From Flagellimonas yonaguniensis (GTDB lineage Bacteria > Bacteroidota > Bacteroidia > Flavobacteriales > Flavobacteriaceae), in assembly GCF_029193885.1 (NCBI RefSeq), contig NZ_JARFVB010000013.1:1-64000 (forward strand): a stretch of DNA of 64,000 nt. Reading direction: 5' to 3'. Below the pieces are notes generated by a model that was given only the letters and a program-made list of their open reading frames with translations, was not told the DNA's origin and did not search any database. The position numbers and the translations under genes were made by a program. Of this stretch, positions 45,526-54,293 are shown piece by piece (position 1 is the first letter of the stretch; each line of letters opens with the position of its first letter).

Positions 45526-45550
45526 TCCTCAAATAAAACAGTCTTTCCCA

Positions 45551-46558
45551 ATGTTTGACAAACAACGATTAACCATGGGCGAGTTCATCATCGCCAACCA
45601 AGAATCATTTCAATACACTTCCGGAGAACTTTCAAGACTGCTCAATGGCATCCGTTTGGCTGCAAAAGTAGTAAATCACGAGGTCAACAAAGCGGGGCTG
45701 GTGGATATCATTGGAGCCGCTGGCGAAACCAATATTCAAGGAGAAAACCAGCAAAAACTGGATGTTCTGGCCAATGAAAAATTTATTGAAACATTGAAAA
45801 ACCGTGAAATTGTTTGTGGAATCGCTTCGGAAGAGGAAGATGACTTCATCAGTATCAACAGTTTTGATAAACAGCATCAGAACAAGTACGTAGTTTTAAT
45901 AGATCCCTTGGATGGTTCATCCAATATTGACGTGAACGTGTCAGTAGGCACTATTTTTTCCATTTACAGAAGAGTGACCCCCGTTGGAACGCCCGTAACC
46001 TTGGAGGATTTCCTTCAACCCGGCAAAAACCAGATTGCCGCAGGATATATTATTTATGGCACTTCCACCATGTATGTTTACACTACGGGGCATGGTGTGA
46101 ATGGATTTACCCTGAATCCCGCCTTGGGCACTTTTTACCTATCACATCCCAATATGCAATTCCCAGAAACGGGTCAAATTTACTCTGTAAACGAAGGAAA
46201 CTATATCCATTTTCCTCAAGGGGTAAAGGATTACATCAAATATTGCCAAATGGAAGAAGGAGACAGACCGTACACCTCAAGGTACATAGGGTCTCTTGTT
46301 TCTGACTTCCACCGAAATATGATCAAGGGGGGTATCTATATGTACCCAAAAAGCAGTAAGGCACATAACGGTAAGCTACGCTTATTGTATGAGTGCAACC
46401 CCATGGCATTTTTGGCGGAACAGGCCAACGGCAAAGCCAGCGATGGATTTCAACGCATTATGGACATACAACCTACCGAGTTGCACGAACGTGTCCCGTT
46501 TTTCTGCGGAAGTAAAAAAATGGTGGAAAAAGCGGAAGAATTTATGGCTAATGCCTAA
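45551..46558 (+). CDS. fbp: Fructose-1,6-bisphosphatase, class I
   Basis: The 335-residue enzyme removes the 1-phosphate of fructose 1,6-bisphosphate in gluconeogenesis. The family start [20 protein letters not shown] is preceded by only a few residues from the ATG at 45551. Metal and substrate residues lie in [10 protein letters not shown], the core [40 protein letters not shown] and [18 protein letters not shown]. Length is normal. It stands alone with its own promoter. Its stop overlaps the stop of the convergent TerB-like gene. Confidence 0.96.
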   Translation: MFDKQRLTMGEFIIANQESFQYTSGELSRLLNGIRLAAKVVNHEVNKAGLVDIIGAAGETNIQGENQQKLDVLANEKFIETLKNREIVCGIASEEEDDFISINSFDKQHQNKYVVLIDPLDGSSNIDVNVSVGTIFSIYRRVTPVGTPVTLEDFLQPGKNQIAAGYIIYGTSTMYVYTTGHGVNGFTLNPALGTFYLSHPNMQFPETGQIYSVNEGNYIHFPQGVKDYIKYCQMEEGDRPYTSRYIGSLVSDFHRNMIKGGIYMYPKSSKAHNGKLRLLYECNPMAFLAEQANGKASDGFQRIMDIQPTELHERVPFFCGSKKMVEKAEEFMANA

Positions 46559-46986
46559 TTACACTCACGCTTGATTAAATGATGATAATCTTCGAAGGCA
46601 ATCTTTCCCGAGAAAATGGCGATGGACTTATCGATGATTTCTGACGCTTTTTTTGGCGCAAAACCTAAACCAATAGCATATTTTTCAACAATGTTTCGCT
46701 CATCATCATCAATATAATGATCGGAAAAAATAATTTGAAAAAATTCAAATAGCCTTTTAAATCTTTTCTCCCCACTGTGAGGGGTCTCGATGGGATATTT
46801 GTTCTCCTTCTTCATTACCACCTTGAATTCATCCTCACTGATATTGAGTTTGAAGGCGAATTTCTCCAAAACGGCCATTTCCTTTGGGTTGATTTCCCCA
46901 TCAACCGCAGCCAAACTTGCCAATGTGGCAAAATGGGCCAAATTTTTCTTGTGGTCTCCGTGCTCGTATAGATCTAAAATTGGCAT
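46555..46986 (-). CDS. TerB-like (tellurite resistance-type) protein
   Basis: The 143-residue helical protein fits the TerB family: [20 protein letters not shown] with the DGEIxxxE calcium-type loop, then [14 protein letters not shown], and a second acidic loop [20 protein letters not shown]. TerB proteins bind divalent cations in an acidic pocket and occur in many contexts besides tellurite resistance. No other ter genes are nearby, so a tellurite role should not be assumed. A -7 motif lies 19 bases before the ATG. The TAG stop overlaps the fbp TAA. Confidence 0.82.
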   Translation of the reverse strand: MPILDLYEHGDHKKNLAHFATLASLAAVDGEINPKEMAVLEKFAFKLNISEDEFKVVMKKENKYPIETPHSGEKRFKRLFEFFQIIFSDHYIDDDERNIVEKYAIGLGFAPKKASEIIDKSIAIFSGKIAFEDYHHLIKRECN

Positions 46987-47004
46987 ATCTCAAATTTTGT
47001 GGCA

Positions 47005-47012
47005 CAAATATA
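47005..47012 (-). promoter_or_regulatory. -7 promoter element for the TerB-like gene
   Basis: On the minus strand TATATTTG matches TAnnTTTG exactly, 19 bases before the ATG at 46986. Confidence 0.55.
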
Positions 47013-47099
47013 AATCTTATCGCAAAATAGTAGGTATAAACCCAGTAAAGAAATTCGTATTTTTCAATCCAAAGCATTACTACCCTGCAAGATTCTGAA

Positions 47100-49550
47100 T
47101 TGTTTCATATTGCTGAAAATTGGTTTCAAAAGCAAAATTGGAAACCGTTTCCATTTCAAAAAGAGACATGGAACGCCTTTTTGGATGGTAAACATGGTCT
47201 TTTGAATGCCCCTACGGGTAGCGGAAAAACCTATGCCCTTTGGTTTCCGATTGTGCTCAACTACATTAAAAACCATCCAGATTATAAGAACAAGCATAAA
47301 AAATGGCTAAAAGCCATTTGGATTACCCCCTTACGAGCACTTTCACAAGAAATAAAACAATCCGCGGAGCGCATCATCGAAGATTTGGAAACCCAAATGA
47401 CCGTGGGTATCCGCACGGGAGACACTTCAACAAAAGAACGGGCAAAAATGCGTACCAACATGCCCGATTTATTGATCACTACTCCCGAAAGTCTGCAGTT
47501 ATTATTATCATCCAAAGGCTACGCAAAAACCTTCAAGGATTGTTCTGCCATTGTAGTTGACGAATGGCACGAACTTTTGGGCACCAAGCGGGGTGTACAA
47601 ATGGAATTGGGTCTTTCCCGATTAAAAACAATCTGCAAGGAACTGCGGATCTGGGGTATATCCGCCACTATTGGCAATTTGGAGCAAGCCCGCGAAGTAT
47701 TGTTGGGTCCTACATCCCCAGAATTGGAAAATTCAGTTTTGGTAAAGGCCAACGTCAACAAAAAAATCACGGTAAAAAGTATTGTTCCAAAGGAAATGGA
47801 AACCTTTCCGTGGCGTGGACATTTGGGGTTGCATCTTTTGCATCAGGTAATACCGATCATCAACAACAGTAAAACCACCTTGCTCTTTACCAACACTAGA
47901 AGTCAATGTGAAATATGGTTTCAAAAAATATTGGAAAAATATCCTGAGTTCGCCGGTGAAATGGCGATGCATCACGGTAGCATCAACAAAGAAACCAGAC
48001 TTTGGGTGGAACAGGCCATTCGCAACGAAAGTCTTAAAGCGGTAGTCTGCACATCAAGTTTAGATCTAGGTGTGGATTTTGCCCCTGTGGAAACCGTTGT
48101 CCAAATCGGTGGTCCAAAAGGTGTTGCCCGTTTTTTGCAACGAGCTGGACGAAGTGGACACCGACCCGGTAAGGAAAGTGTTATTTATTTTTTGCCCACG
48201 CATGCCATAGAACTCGTAGAGGCTTCGGCCATGCAAAAAGCCGTTTTGAACAGTGCGGTGGAAGATCGTATCCCCTACTTAAACAGCTTTGATGTCCTCA
48301 TACAGTATTTGACCACCTTGGCGGTTTCGGATGGTTTTTATCCTGATGAAATCTATCCCGAGATCAAACAAACGTTTTGCTATCAAGCCATTTCGGATGA
48401 GCAATGGCAATGGCTGCTCAATTTTTTGGTCATGGGAAGCCAAAGTCTAAAGAGCTACGACGAATACAAAAAAGTAGAGGTCGAAGAAGATGGCAAATTC
48501 AAAGTGAACAGCAGGGCCGTGGCCATGCGCCATCGCTTCCAGATGGGTACCATTGTGGGCGACGCCACCATTTCCGTTCGCTATCAAAAAGGAGGGTATA
48601 TTGGTAGCATCGAAGAATATTTCATCTCTAAATTGAGTCCTGGCGATGTTTTTACCTTTGCTGGAAGAAATTTGGAATTTATCAGGATAAAAGGGATGGT
48701 AGCACATGTCCGCAACTCCAAAAAAAGAACGAACAAAGTGCCTAGTTGGATGGGCGGACGTTTGAGTTTTTCTGCGAAAATGTCCGAATTATTACGACAA
48801 GAACTCTACACCGCCGAGTTGGAGTTTTCAAAACAGTCAGAAGAAATCCAGGCGTTGGATCCTATGTTTACCAAACAACGGGAAGAAAGCATTGTTCCTC
48901 AGCCCCATCAATTTTTAATCGAAAGCTTCAAGACCCATGATGGCTACCACCACATGTTCTACCCTTTCGAAGGTAGGGCCATCCATGAGGGCATGAGTAG
49001 CTTGTTGGCCTATCGCATCAGTCTGTTGGCACCGATTACCTGCTCGCTTGCCTTTAACGACTATGGATTTGAACTGCTATCGGATAGAGAAATCGATATT
49101 CAGGAAATTTTGGACAACAACCTTTTCACATCGGAATATATGCTCTCCGACCTTCAAAAAAGCTTGAACTCCAACGAAATGGCACGACGAAAGTTCCGTG
49201 ATATTGCGGTAATCAGTGGAATGGTGTTCACGGGTTACCCTGAAAAAGGAGTTAAAATGAAACATCTGCAAAGTAGTTCTGAACTACTATTTGATGTTTT
49301 CCGTGATTTTGAGGATGATAACTTGCTGTACCAACAAGCCTATACCGAGACTTTTGAGCATCAATTGGAAGAGGGTCGCTTGCGCTTGGCCCTGGAAAGG
49401 ATTGCACAACAAGAAATCGTTTGGAAACAATGTTCTCAACCCACCCCCCTCTCCTTCCCCATCATTACGGATCGATTGCGGGAAAAACTGTCCAACGAAA
49501 AATTAACGGACCGCATTAAAAGAATGATGGCTAAGTTGACGAAAAAATAA
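47100..49550 (+). CDS. Ligase-associated DNA damage response DExH-box helicase
   Basis: The 816-residue Lhr-like superfamily 2 helicase carries the Walker A motif NAPTGSGKTYA, ITPLRALSQEI (Ia), TTPESLQLL (Ib), DEWH in AIVVDEWHELLG (II), SATIGN (III), TSSLDLGVDFAPV (V) and FLQRAGRSGHRPG (VI). A C-terminal DUF4026/Lhr-type winged region follows. It belongs to a DNA repair module that usually also has an ATP-dependent ligase, an exonuclease and PdeM. The start is uncertain: no ATG fits, and TTG at 47100 is chosen; ATT at 47076 and CTG at 47085 are in frame too. PdeM is found two genes downstream, while ligase and exonuclease are not beside it. Confidence 0.92.
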   Translation: MFHIAENWFQKQNWKPFPFQKETWNAFLDGKHGLLNAPTGSGKTYALWFPIVLNYIKNHPDYKNKHKKWLKAIWITPLRALSQEIKQSAERIIEDLETQMTVGIRTGDTSTKERAKMRTNMPDLLITTPESLQLLLSSKGYAKTFKDCSAIVVDEWHELLGTKRGVQMELGLSRLKTICKELRIWGISATIGNLEQAREVLLGPTSPELENSVLVKANVNKKITVKSIVPKEMETFPWRGHLGLHLLHQVIPIINNSKTTLLFTNTRSQCEIWFQKILEKYPEFAGEMAMHHGSINKETRLWVEQAIRNESLKAVVCTSSLDLGVDFAPVETVVQIGGPKGVARFLQRAGRSGHRPGKESVIYFLPTHAIELVEASAMQKAVLNSAVEDRIPYLNSFDVLIQYLTTLAVSDGFYPDEIYPEIKQTFCYQAISDEQWQWLLNFLVMGSQSLKSYDEYKKVEVEEDGKFKVNSRAVAMRHRFQMGTIVGDATISVRYQKGGYIGSIEEYFISKLSPGDVFTFAGRNLEFIRIKGMVAHVRNSKKRTNKVPSWMGGRLSFSAKMSELLRQELYTAELEFSKQSEEIQALDPMFTKQREESIVPQPHQFLIESFKTHDGYHHMFYPFEGRAIHEGMSSLLAYRISLLAPITCSLAFNDYGFELLSDREIDIQEILDNNLFTSEYMLSDLQKSLNSNEMARRKFRDIAVISGMVFTGYPEKGVKMKHLQSSSELLFDVFRDFEDDNLLYQQAYTETFEHQLEEGRLRLALERIAQQEIVWKQCSQPTPLSFPIITDRLREKLSNEKLTDRIKRMMAKLTKK

Positions 49551-49581
49551 TGGTTAATTTTCAATTGATATTTCAAGGACA

Positions 49582-49932
49582 ATGACTTACGACGAAAAAT
49601 TGGCGAACAGGGTTCGGGAAAATTTGATGCATTTGGACAATGTAGAGGAGAAAACGATGTTCAGAGGGCTTTCTTTTATGGTTGATGGAAAATTATGTAT
49701 TGGGGTAAGGGGCAAGGAAATCATGTGCCGTCTTGACCCGGAAATTTTTGAAACTGTGTTGGAAAGGCAAGGTTGCAGACCCATGGTCCACGGAAAACGT
49801 ACAATGAAGGGCTTTGTTTTCATTAACGAACACGGATATCTCAAAAAAGAAGATTTTGATTATTGGATAGGACTTGCCCTTGAGTTCAATCCCAAGGCAA
49901 AAGCATCCAAAAAAAGAAGGAAGAACGATTGA
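49582..49932 (+). CDS. TfoX N-terminal-domain (Sxy-like) protein
   Basis: The 116-residue protein matches the TfoX N-terminal domain: KLANRVRENLMHLDNVEEKT, MFRGLSFMVDGKLCIGVRGK, VLERQGCRPMVHGKRTMKGF and LKKEDFDYWIGLALEF. Related proteins control competence in gamma-proteobacteria, but stand-alone domains like this are common elsewhere without proven function. It lies between the repair helicase and PdeM, 31 bases after the former, and its stop overlaps the TTG start of PdeM. It is therefore likely co-expressed with DNA-repair genes. Confidence 0.87.
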   Translation: MTYDEKLANRVRENLMHLDNVEEKTMFRGLSFMVDGKLCIGVRGKEIMCRLDPEIFETVLERQGCRPMVHGKRTMKGFVFINEHGYLKKEDFDYWIGLALEFNPKAKASKKRRKND

Positions 49933-50558
49933 TTGAAGTAAGTATACACAACCAAAAATTTCAACTCCACCCTTTGGGTGGGTTATTTTGGGAAGAGAAA
50001 TCACTCTTACTGATCAGTGATGTGCATTTGGGCAAGGTATCCCACTTTAGAAAGTTTGGTGCAGCCGTTCCCAGAAAAGCCATTCACAAAAACTTTCTGC
50101 TTCTGGATAAAATAGTGTCCGATTTCCAACCTTTTCAAATCTGCTTTTTGGGCGACCTCTTTCATTCATCGCTGAACAAGGAATGGGAACTGTTTGAAAA
50201 TTGGGCGGGCAAAACACCTACTGAAATCCTTTTGGTGGCAGGCAACCACGACATCATCGCTCCAGAAAAATTCGAAAAACTGAAGGTTTCCATATTTCCA
50301 GAGTTGGTTATTGACTCTTTCCTATTGACCCATCATCCCGAGGAGCGAGAAGGCTATTTTACATTTTGTGGACATATTCACCCTTCTGTAAAACTCAGAG
50401 GATTTGGCCGAGAACGCATAAAACTACCTTGCTTTTTTAAATCCAAAAATCAAATGGTTCTACCTGCTTTCGGTCAGTTCACGGGCACCTATTCCCTTGA
50501 CCCCAAGGACTCGGATGAGGTGTATGCCATTGTGGAGGATAGTATAATCAAGGTTTAG
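49929..50558 (+). CDS. pdeM: Ligase-associated metallophosphoesterase PdeM
   Basis: The 209-residue protein has the metallophosphatase motifs in order: SDVHLGKVSHFRKFG (Asp-x-His), LGDLFHSSLN (Gly-Asp), VAGNHDII (Gly-Asn-His-Asp), LTHHPEER and FCGHIHPSVKLRG (GHxH). This fits the phosphoesterase of the ligase-associated DNA damage response module, proposed to process DNA ends. The start is TTG at 49929 and overlaps the TGA stop of the TfoX-like gene, as in a coupled TTGA junction. No ligase or exonuclease follows; the next gene is mfd. Confidence 0.9.
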   Translation: MIEVSIHNQKFQLHPLGGLFWEEKSLLLISDVHLGKVSHFRKFGAAVPRKAIHKNFLLLDKIVSDFQPFQICFLGDLFHSSLNKEWELFENWAGKTPTEILLVAGNHDIIAPEKFEKLKVSIFPELVIDSFLLTHHPEEREGYFTFCGHIHPSVKLRGFGRERIKLPCFFKSKNQMVLPAFGQFTGTYSLDPKDSDEVYAIVEDSIIKV

Positions 50559-50567
50559 AATCCGCAA

Positions 50568-50658
50568 TGTCCCTTCGACTCCGCTCAAGGACCTGGAGTC
50601 AATTATATTTTCGTGTCAAGCTTTTACCAATAGATTCTTCGCTTTGCTCAGAATGACA
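50568..50658 (+). repeat. Inverted-repeat element copy A (after pdeM)
   Basis: This element runs from TGTCCCTTCGACTCCGCTCA (left arm) to TTCTTCGCTTTGCTCAGAAT then GACA (right arm), with about 40 bases between. It shares the TGTC...GACA ends with the other copies. The arms are less similar to each other than in copies B and E. It begins 10 bases after the pdeM stop. No gene is interrupted. Confidence 0.75.
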
Positions 50659-50720
50659 AGATATTTTTGAGCATGGAAGAGAAACACAAAAAAACATTTT
50701 TAGTAAACCTTTTCGCAGTT

Positions 50721-50728
50721 TATCTTTG
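50721..50728 (+). promoter_or_regulatory. -7 promoter element for mfd
   Basis: TATCTTTG matches TAnnTTTG exactly. Transcription would begin after it, so the TTG inside it at 50726 cannot be the start; the TTG at 50747 can. Confidence 0.55.
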
Positions 50729-50746
50729 CCACAAAGTTTTTTTGGA

Positions 50747-53700
50747 TTGACCAAAACCCCGATTTCCCAACTTTTTGAACAGTCTCCCCCACTCGGGAAA
50801 CTGAGGGATACTATTGCCCGATCACGAGACAACGAGTCCTCGGCAGCACAAAAAATCAATGTTAAAGGACTTGTGGGCTCGTCAATGTCCTTTGTAATTT
50901 CACAAGCTTTCAAGTCCGCTGAATCTCCATTTTTGTTGATTTTGAATGACAAGGAGGAAGCTGCCTATCATTTGAACGACCTAGAACAACTCATTGGAGA
51001 GAAAGACGTCCTTTTTTATCCGGGAAGCTATCGTAGGCCTTATCAAATTGAGGAGACGGACAATGCCAATGTACTTCTACGGGCCGAAGTGCTCAACCGT
51101 ATCAACTCCAGAAAAAAACCAGCGGTAATCGTTACCTATCCCGATGCACTTTTTGAAAAAGTGGTCACACGGAAGGAACTGGACAAGAACACCCAGAAAA
51201 TTAAAATAGGGGATGAGATTTCTTTGGATTTTTTGAACGAAGTATTATTCGAATATCGGTTCAAACGGGTGGATTTTGTAACCGAACCAGGGGAATTTTC
51301 CGTTCGAGGGGGGATTGTGGATGTCTTCTCATTCTCGCATGATGAACCCTACCGTATCGAATTCTTTGGGGACGAAGTGGACAGTATTCGAACCTTTGAT
51401 GTGGAAACACAACTCTCCACAGATAAGGTGAAGAAAATCACGATTATTCCAAACGTAGAAAACAAGTTTACCGAAGAAATAAGGGAAAGCTTCTTAAAAT
51501 ATATTTCAGCAAAAACGGTGGTCTTTGCCAAGAATCCCGCTTTGATATACGACCGCATTGATTCCTTTTTTGAAAAAGCCGAGGAGAGTTTTGCCAAATT
51601 GAGCAAGGAAATCAAACACGCGAAGCCCAAAGAACTGTTTTTGGATTCAGCTTTGTTAAAAGAGCAGTTGCAGGATTACGTATTCGTTGAAATTGGAAAC
51701 TCTTCTGTCACTTCGAGCGGAGTCGAGAAGCAGACAGAAGCATCTCCCTCGACTGCGCTCGGGAAGACAGCTTCCTTTATCCAATTCAACACCAAACCGC
51801 AACCTTCCTTCAATAAAAAATTTGACCTGCTCATTGAGAACCTCAATGATAATCGGGATGCGGGTTACAGCAATTATATTTTCTGTTCCACCGAGCAGCA
51901 GGCCAAACGTTTTCACGATATTTTTGATGAAGTGGATGAAACGGTCCATTATCAGACTATCATTTTTCCATTGTACCAAGGTTTTGTGGACCCGGATTTA
52001 AAAATCGCCTGCTACACCGATCATCAAATCTTTGAGCGCTACCACAAGTTCCATTTAAAGAACGGCTATGCGAAAAAGCAGGCCATCACGCTGAAGGAAC
52101 TCAACAAGCTGGAAATCGGGGATTACGTGACCCACATTGACCATGGTATCGGCAAGTTCGGTGGATTGCAGAAAATTGACGTGGAGGGCAAAAAGCAGGA
52201 AGCCATCAAACTGATTTATGGCGACCGAGATATTCTCTATGTCAGCATCCACTCGCTGCACAAAATATCCAAATACAACGGCAAGGACGGTGCACCGCCA
52301 AAAATCTTCAAGCTGGGTTCCACTGCTTGGAAAAAACTGAAGCAAAAGACCAAGGCAAGGGTCAAAAAAATTGCCTTCGACCTTATAAAAGTCTATGCCA
52401 AGCGTCGATTGGAAAAAGGTTTTCAATACGCTCCCGACAGCTATCTACAAAACGAATTGGAAGCATCTTTCTTGTACGAGGATACGCCGGACCAAGAAAA
52501 AAGCACCCAGGATGTAAAAAAGGACATGGAAAGCGAACGCCCTATGGACAGACTTGTCTGTGGCGATGTAGGTTTTGGGAAAACGGAAGTTGCCATTCGG
52601 GCTGCATTTAAGGCTGTGGACAATGGCAAACAAGTCGCAGTTTTGGTACCGACCACCATATTGGCCTTTCAGCATAGCAGAACATTTAGGGAACGTTTAA
52701 AGGAGATGCCCGTAACGGTGGATTACCTTAACCGCTTCCGTACCGCCAAGGAAAAAAAAGATGTTTTGGAGCGCTTGGCCGCTGGTAAGATTGATATCAT
52801 CATCGGCACCCATCAACTAGTAAACAAAAATGTACAGTTCAAGGATTTGGGACTATTGATTGTGGACGAAGAACAAAAATTCGGGGTTTCTGTCAAGGAA
52901 AAACTACGTTCCATCAAAGAAAATGTGGATGTGCTTACCTTAACGGCTACTCCTATCCCGCGAACCCTCCAATTTAGTTTGATGGCCGCGCGGGACCTAT
53001 CCGTTATTAATACTCCGCCTCCGAACCGCTACCCTATCGAGAGCCAGGTAATTCGGTTGAACGAAGATATTATTCGGGATGCGGTATCCTACGAAATCCA
53101 AAGGGGTGGACAGGTGTTCTTTATCCATAATCGCATTGAGAACATCAAGGAGGTTGCTGGAATGATTCAACGTTTGGTGCCCGATGCTAAAATTGGGATT
53201 GGCCACGGACAAATGGAAGGTAAAAAACTGGAGTCCTTGATGCTTGCCTTTATGAACGGGGAGTTTGATGTATTGGTTTCCACCACCATTATCGAAAGTG
53301 GTTTGGATGTGACCAACGCCAACACCATATTCATCCACAATGCCAACAATTTTGGGTTAAGCGACCTTCACCAAATGAGAGGACGTGTGGGCAGAAGCAA
53401 TAAAAAGGCCTTCTGCTATTTTATCACACCTCCTTATGAAGTGATGACCACCGAGGCCCGAAAACGTATCGAGGCGTTGGAACAGTTCACAGACTTGGGG
53501 AGTGGTTTCAACATTGCGATGAAAGATTTGGAAATCCGTGGGGCGGGAGACCTTTTGGGAGGTGAACAGAGCGGTTTCATAAATGAAATAGGATTTGAGA
53601 CCTATCAAAAAATATTGTCCGAAGCCATTGATGAACTCAAGGAAAATGAGTTCAAGGAACTGTATGATGAAGTTGAGGGCGACAAGGAAAAAGTATACGT

Positions 53701-54196
53701 GAAGGAGATGCAGCTCGATACGGATTTTGAACTACTCTTCCCTGATGATTACATCAACAATATTACCGAACGCCTCAACCTGTATACCCAATTGAACAAT
53801 GTGGAGGACGAGGGAGGACTTCAAAAGTTTGAGACACAACTGATAGACCGTTTTGGAGAGTTACCGGAACCCGCTGTGGATTTAATGAACTCCGTTCGGA
53901 TTAAATGGATCGCCACCCATATCGGATTGGAAAAGGTCATCATGAAAAAAGGCAAGTTTATCGGTTACTTTATTGCCGACCAGCAATCCAGTTTTTATCA
54001 GAGTGCCGTGTTTACCCAAATATTGCAATACGCACAAACACATCCGCAATTGGTAAAACTCAAGGAAAAACAGACCCGAAACGGACTTCGATTGTTGTTG
54101 GTGTTTGATAAAATCACCAGCGTGGACAAGGCTTTGCAGGCCCTACAGCCTTTTACGCCCGTAAAGTCCCCTCAGAAGGACAATGTTTCTGCTTAA
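50747..54196 (+). CDS. mfd: Transcription-repair coupling factor Mfd
   Basis: The 1149-residue enzyme displaces stalled RNA polymerase from DNA lesions and recruits the UvrABC excision system. The UvrB-like module fills residues about 1-430. The RNAP-binding domain follows (LEIGDYVTHIDHGIGKFGGL). The helicase motor has Walker A CGDVGFGKTEVAIR, VDEEQKFGVS (DEEQ box), TLTATPIPRTLQ and the motif VI segment HQMRGRVGRSNKKAF. The TRCF C-terminal domain closes the protein. Start TTG at 50747 fits the family N-terminus (TKTPISQLFEQSPPL). Residues about 320-341 come from an inserted repeat element (copy B) and are absent from other Mfd proteins as far as I know. Confidence 0.95.
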   Translation: MTKTPISQLFEQSPPLGKLRDTIARSRDNESSAAQKINVKGLVGSSMSFVISQAFKSAESPFLLILNDKEEAAYHLNDLEQLIGEKDVLFYPGSYRRPYQIEETDNANVLLRAEVLNRINSRKKPAVIVTYPDALFEKVVTRKELDKNTQKIKIGDEISLDFLNEVLFEYRFKRVDFVTEPGEFSVRGGIVDVFSFSHDEPYRIEFFGDEVDSIRTFDVETQLSTDKVKKITIIPNVENKFTEEIRESFLKYISAKTVVFAKNPALIYDRIDSFFEKAEESFAKLSKEIKHAKPKELFLDSALLKEQLQDYVFVEIGNSSVTSSGVEKQTEASPSTALGKTASFIQFNTKPQPSFNKKFDLLIENLNDNRDAGYSNYIFCSTEQQAKRFHDIFDEVDETVHYQTIIFPLYQGFVDPDLKIACYTDHQIFERYHKFHLKNGYAKKQAITLKELNKLEIGDYVTHIDHGIGKFGGLQKIDVEGKKQEAIKLIYGDRDILYVSIHSLHKISKYNGKDGAPPKIFKLGSTAWKKLKQKTKARVKKIAFDLIKVYAKRRLEKGFQYAPDSYLQNELEASFLYEDTPDQEKSTQDVKKDMESERPMDRLVCGDVGFGKTEVAIRAAFKAVDNGKQVAVLVPTTILAFQHSRTFRERLKEMPVTVDYLNRFRTAKEKKDVLERLAAGKIDIIIGTHQLVNKNVQFKDLGLLIVDEEQKFGVSVKEKLRSIKENVDVLTLTATPIPRTLQFSLMAARDLSVINTPPPNRYPIESQVIRLNEDIIRDAVSYEIQRGGQVFFIHNRIENIKEVAGMIQRLVPDAKIGIGHGQMEGKKLESLMLAFMNGEFDVLVSTTIIESGLDVTNANTIFIHNANNFGLSDLHQMRGRVGRSNKKAFCYFITPPYEVMTTEARKRIEALEQFTDLGSGFNIAMKDLEIRGAGDLLGGEQSGFINEIGFETYQKILSEAIDELKENEFKELYDEVEGDKEKVYVKEMQLDTDFELLFPDDYINNITERLNLYTQLNNVEDEGGLQKFETQLIDRFGELPEPAVDLMNSVRIKWIATHIGLEKVIMKKGKFIGYFIADQQSSFYQSAVFTQILQYAQTHPQLVKLKEKQTRNGLRLLLVFDKITSVDKALQALQPFTPVKSPQKDNVSA
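51705..51770 (+). repeat. Inverted-repeat element copy B, in frame inside mfd
   Basis: Left arm CTGTCACTTCGAGCGGAGTC (continuing GAGAAG) faces right arm CCTCGACTGCGCTCGGGAAG, which ends ACAG. The right arm read backward is CTGTCTTCCCGAGCGCAGTC. The 66-base element is a multiple of three and adds about 22 residues, rich in Ser, Thr and Glu, to the UvrB-like part of Mfd without a stop or frameshift. Confidence 0.85.
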
Positions 54197-54218
54197 GTCA
54201 GGTATCATATTAAAAAGA

Positions 54219-54293
54219 AGATTTCTCACATTCGTTCGAAAGACAATCAGAACACCAAAGTCATTTTCGACAGAGCGTAGCGACGAGAAATCT
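54219..54293 (+). repeat. Inverted-repeat element copy C (after mfd)
   Basis: Left arm AGATTTCTCACATTCGTTCG then AAAGACA; right arm AGTCATTTTCGACAGAGCGT then AGCGACGAGAAATCT. The ends AGATTTCTC and GAGAAATCT are inverted copies. Orientation is the reverse of copies A, B and E: the GACA ends point inward. The right end reaches the stop codon (54292-54294) of the convergent gene. Confidence 0.7.

Noticed and set aside
45512..45550. Earlier ATG for fbp
   Set aside because: It lies within the likely promoter and the extra residues do not fit the family; the ATG at 45551 matches other FBPases.
46555..46986. Tellurite resistance island
   Set aside because: Only a TerB-like gene is present with no terC, terD or terZ nearby; the fold alone does not show tellurite function.
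50726..50746. Earlier TTG for mfd
   Set aside because: It is inside the -7 element, so it cannot be on the transcript; TTG at 50747 fits the family N-terminus.
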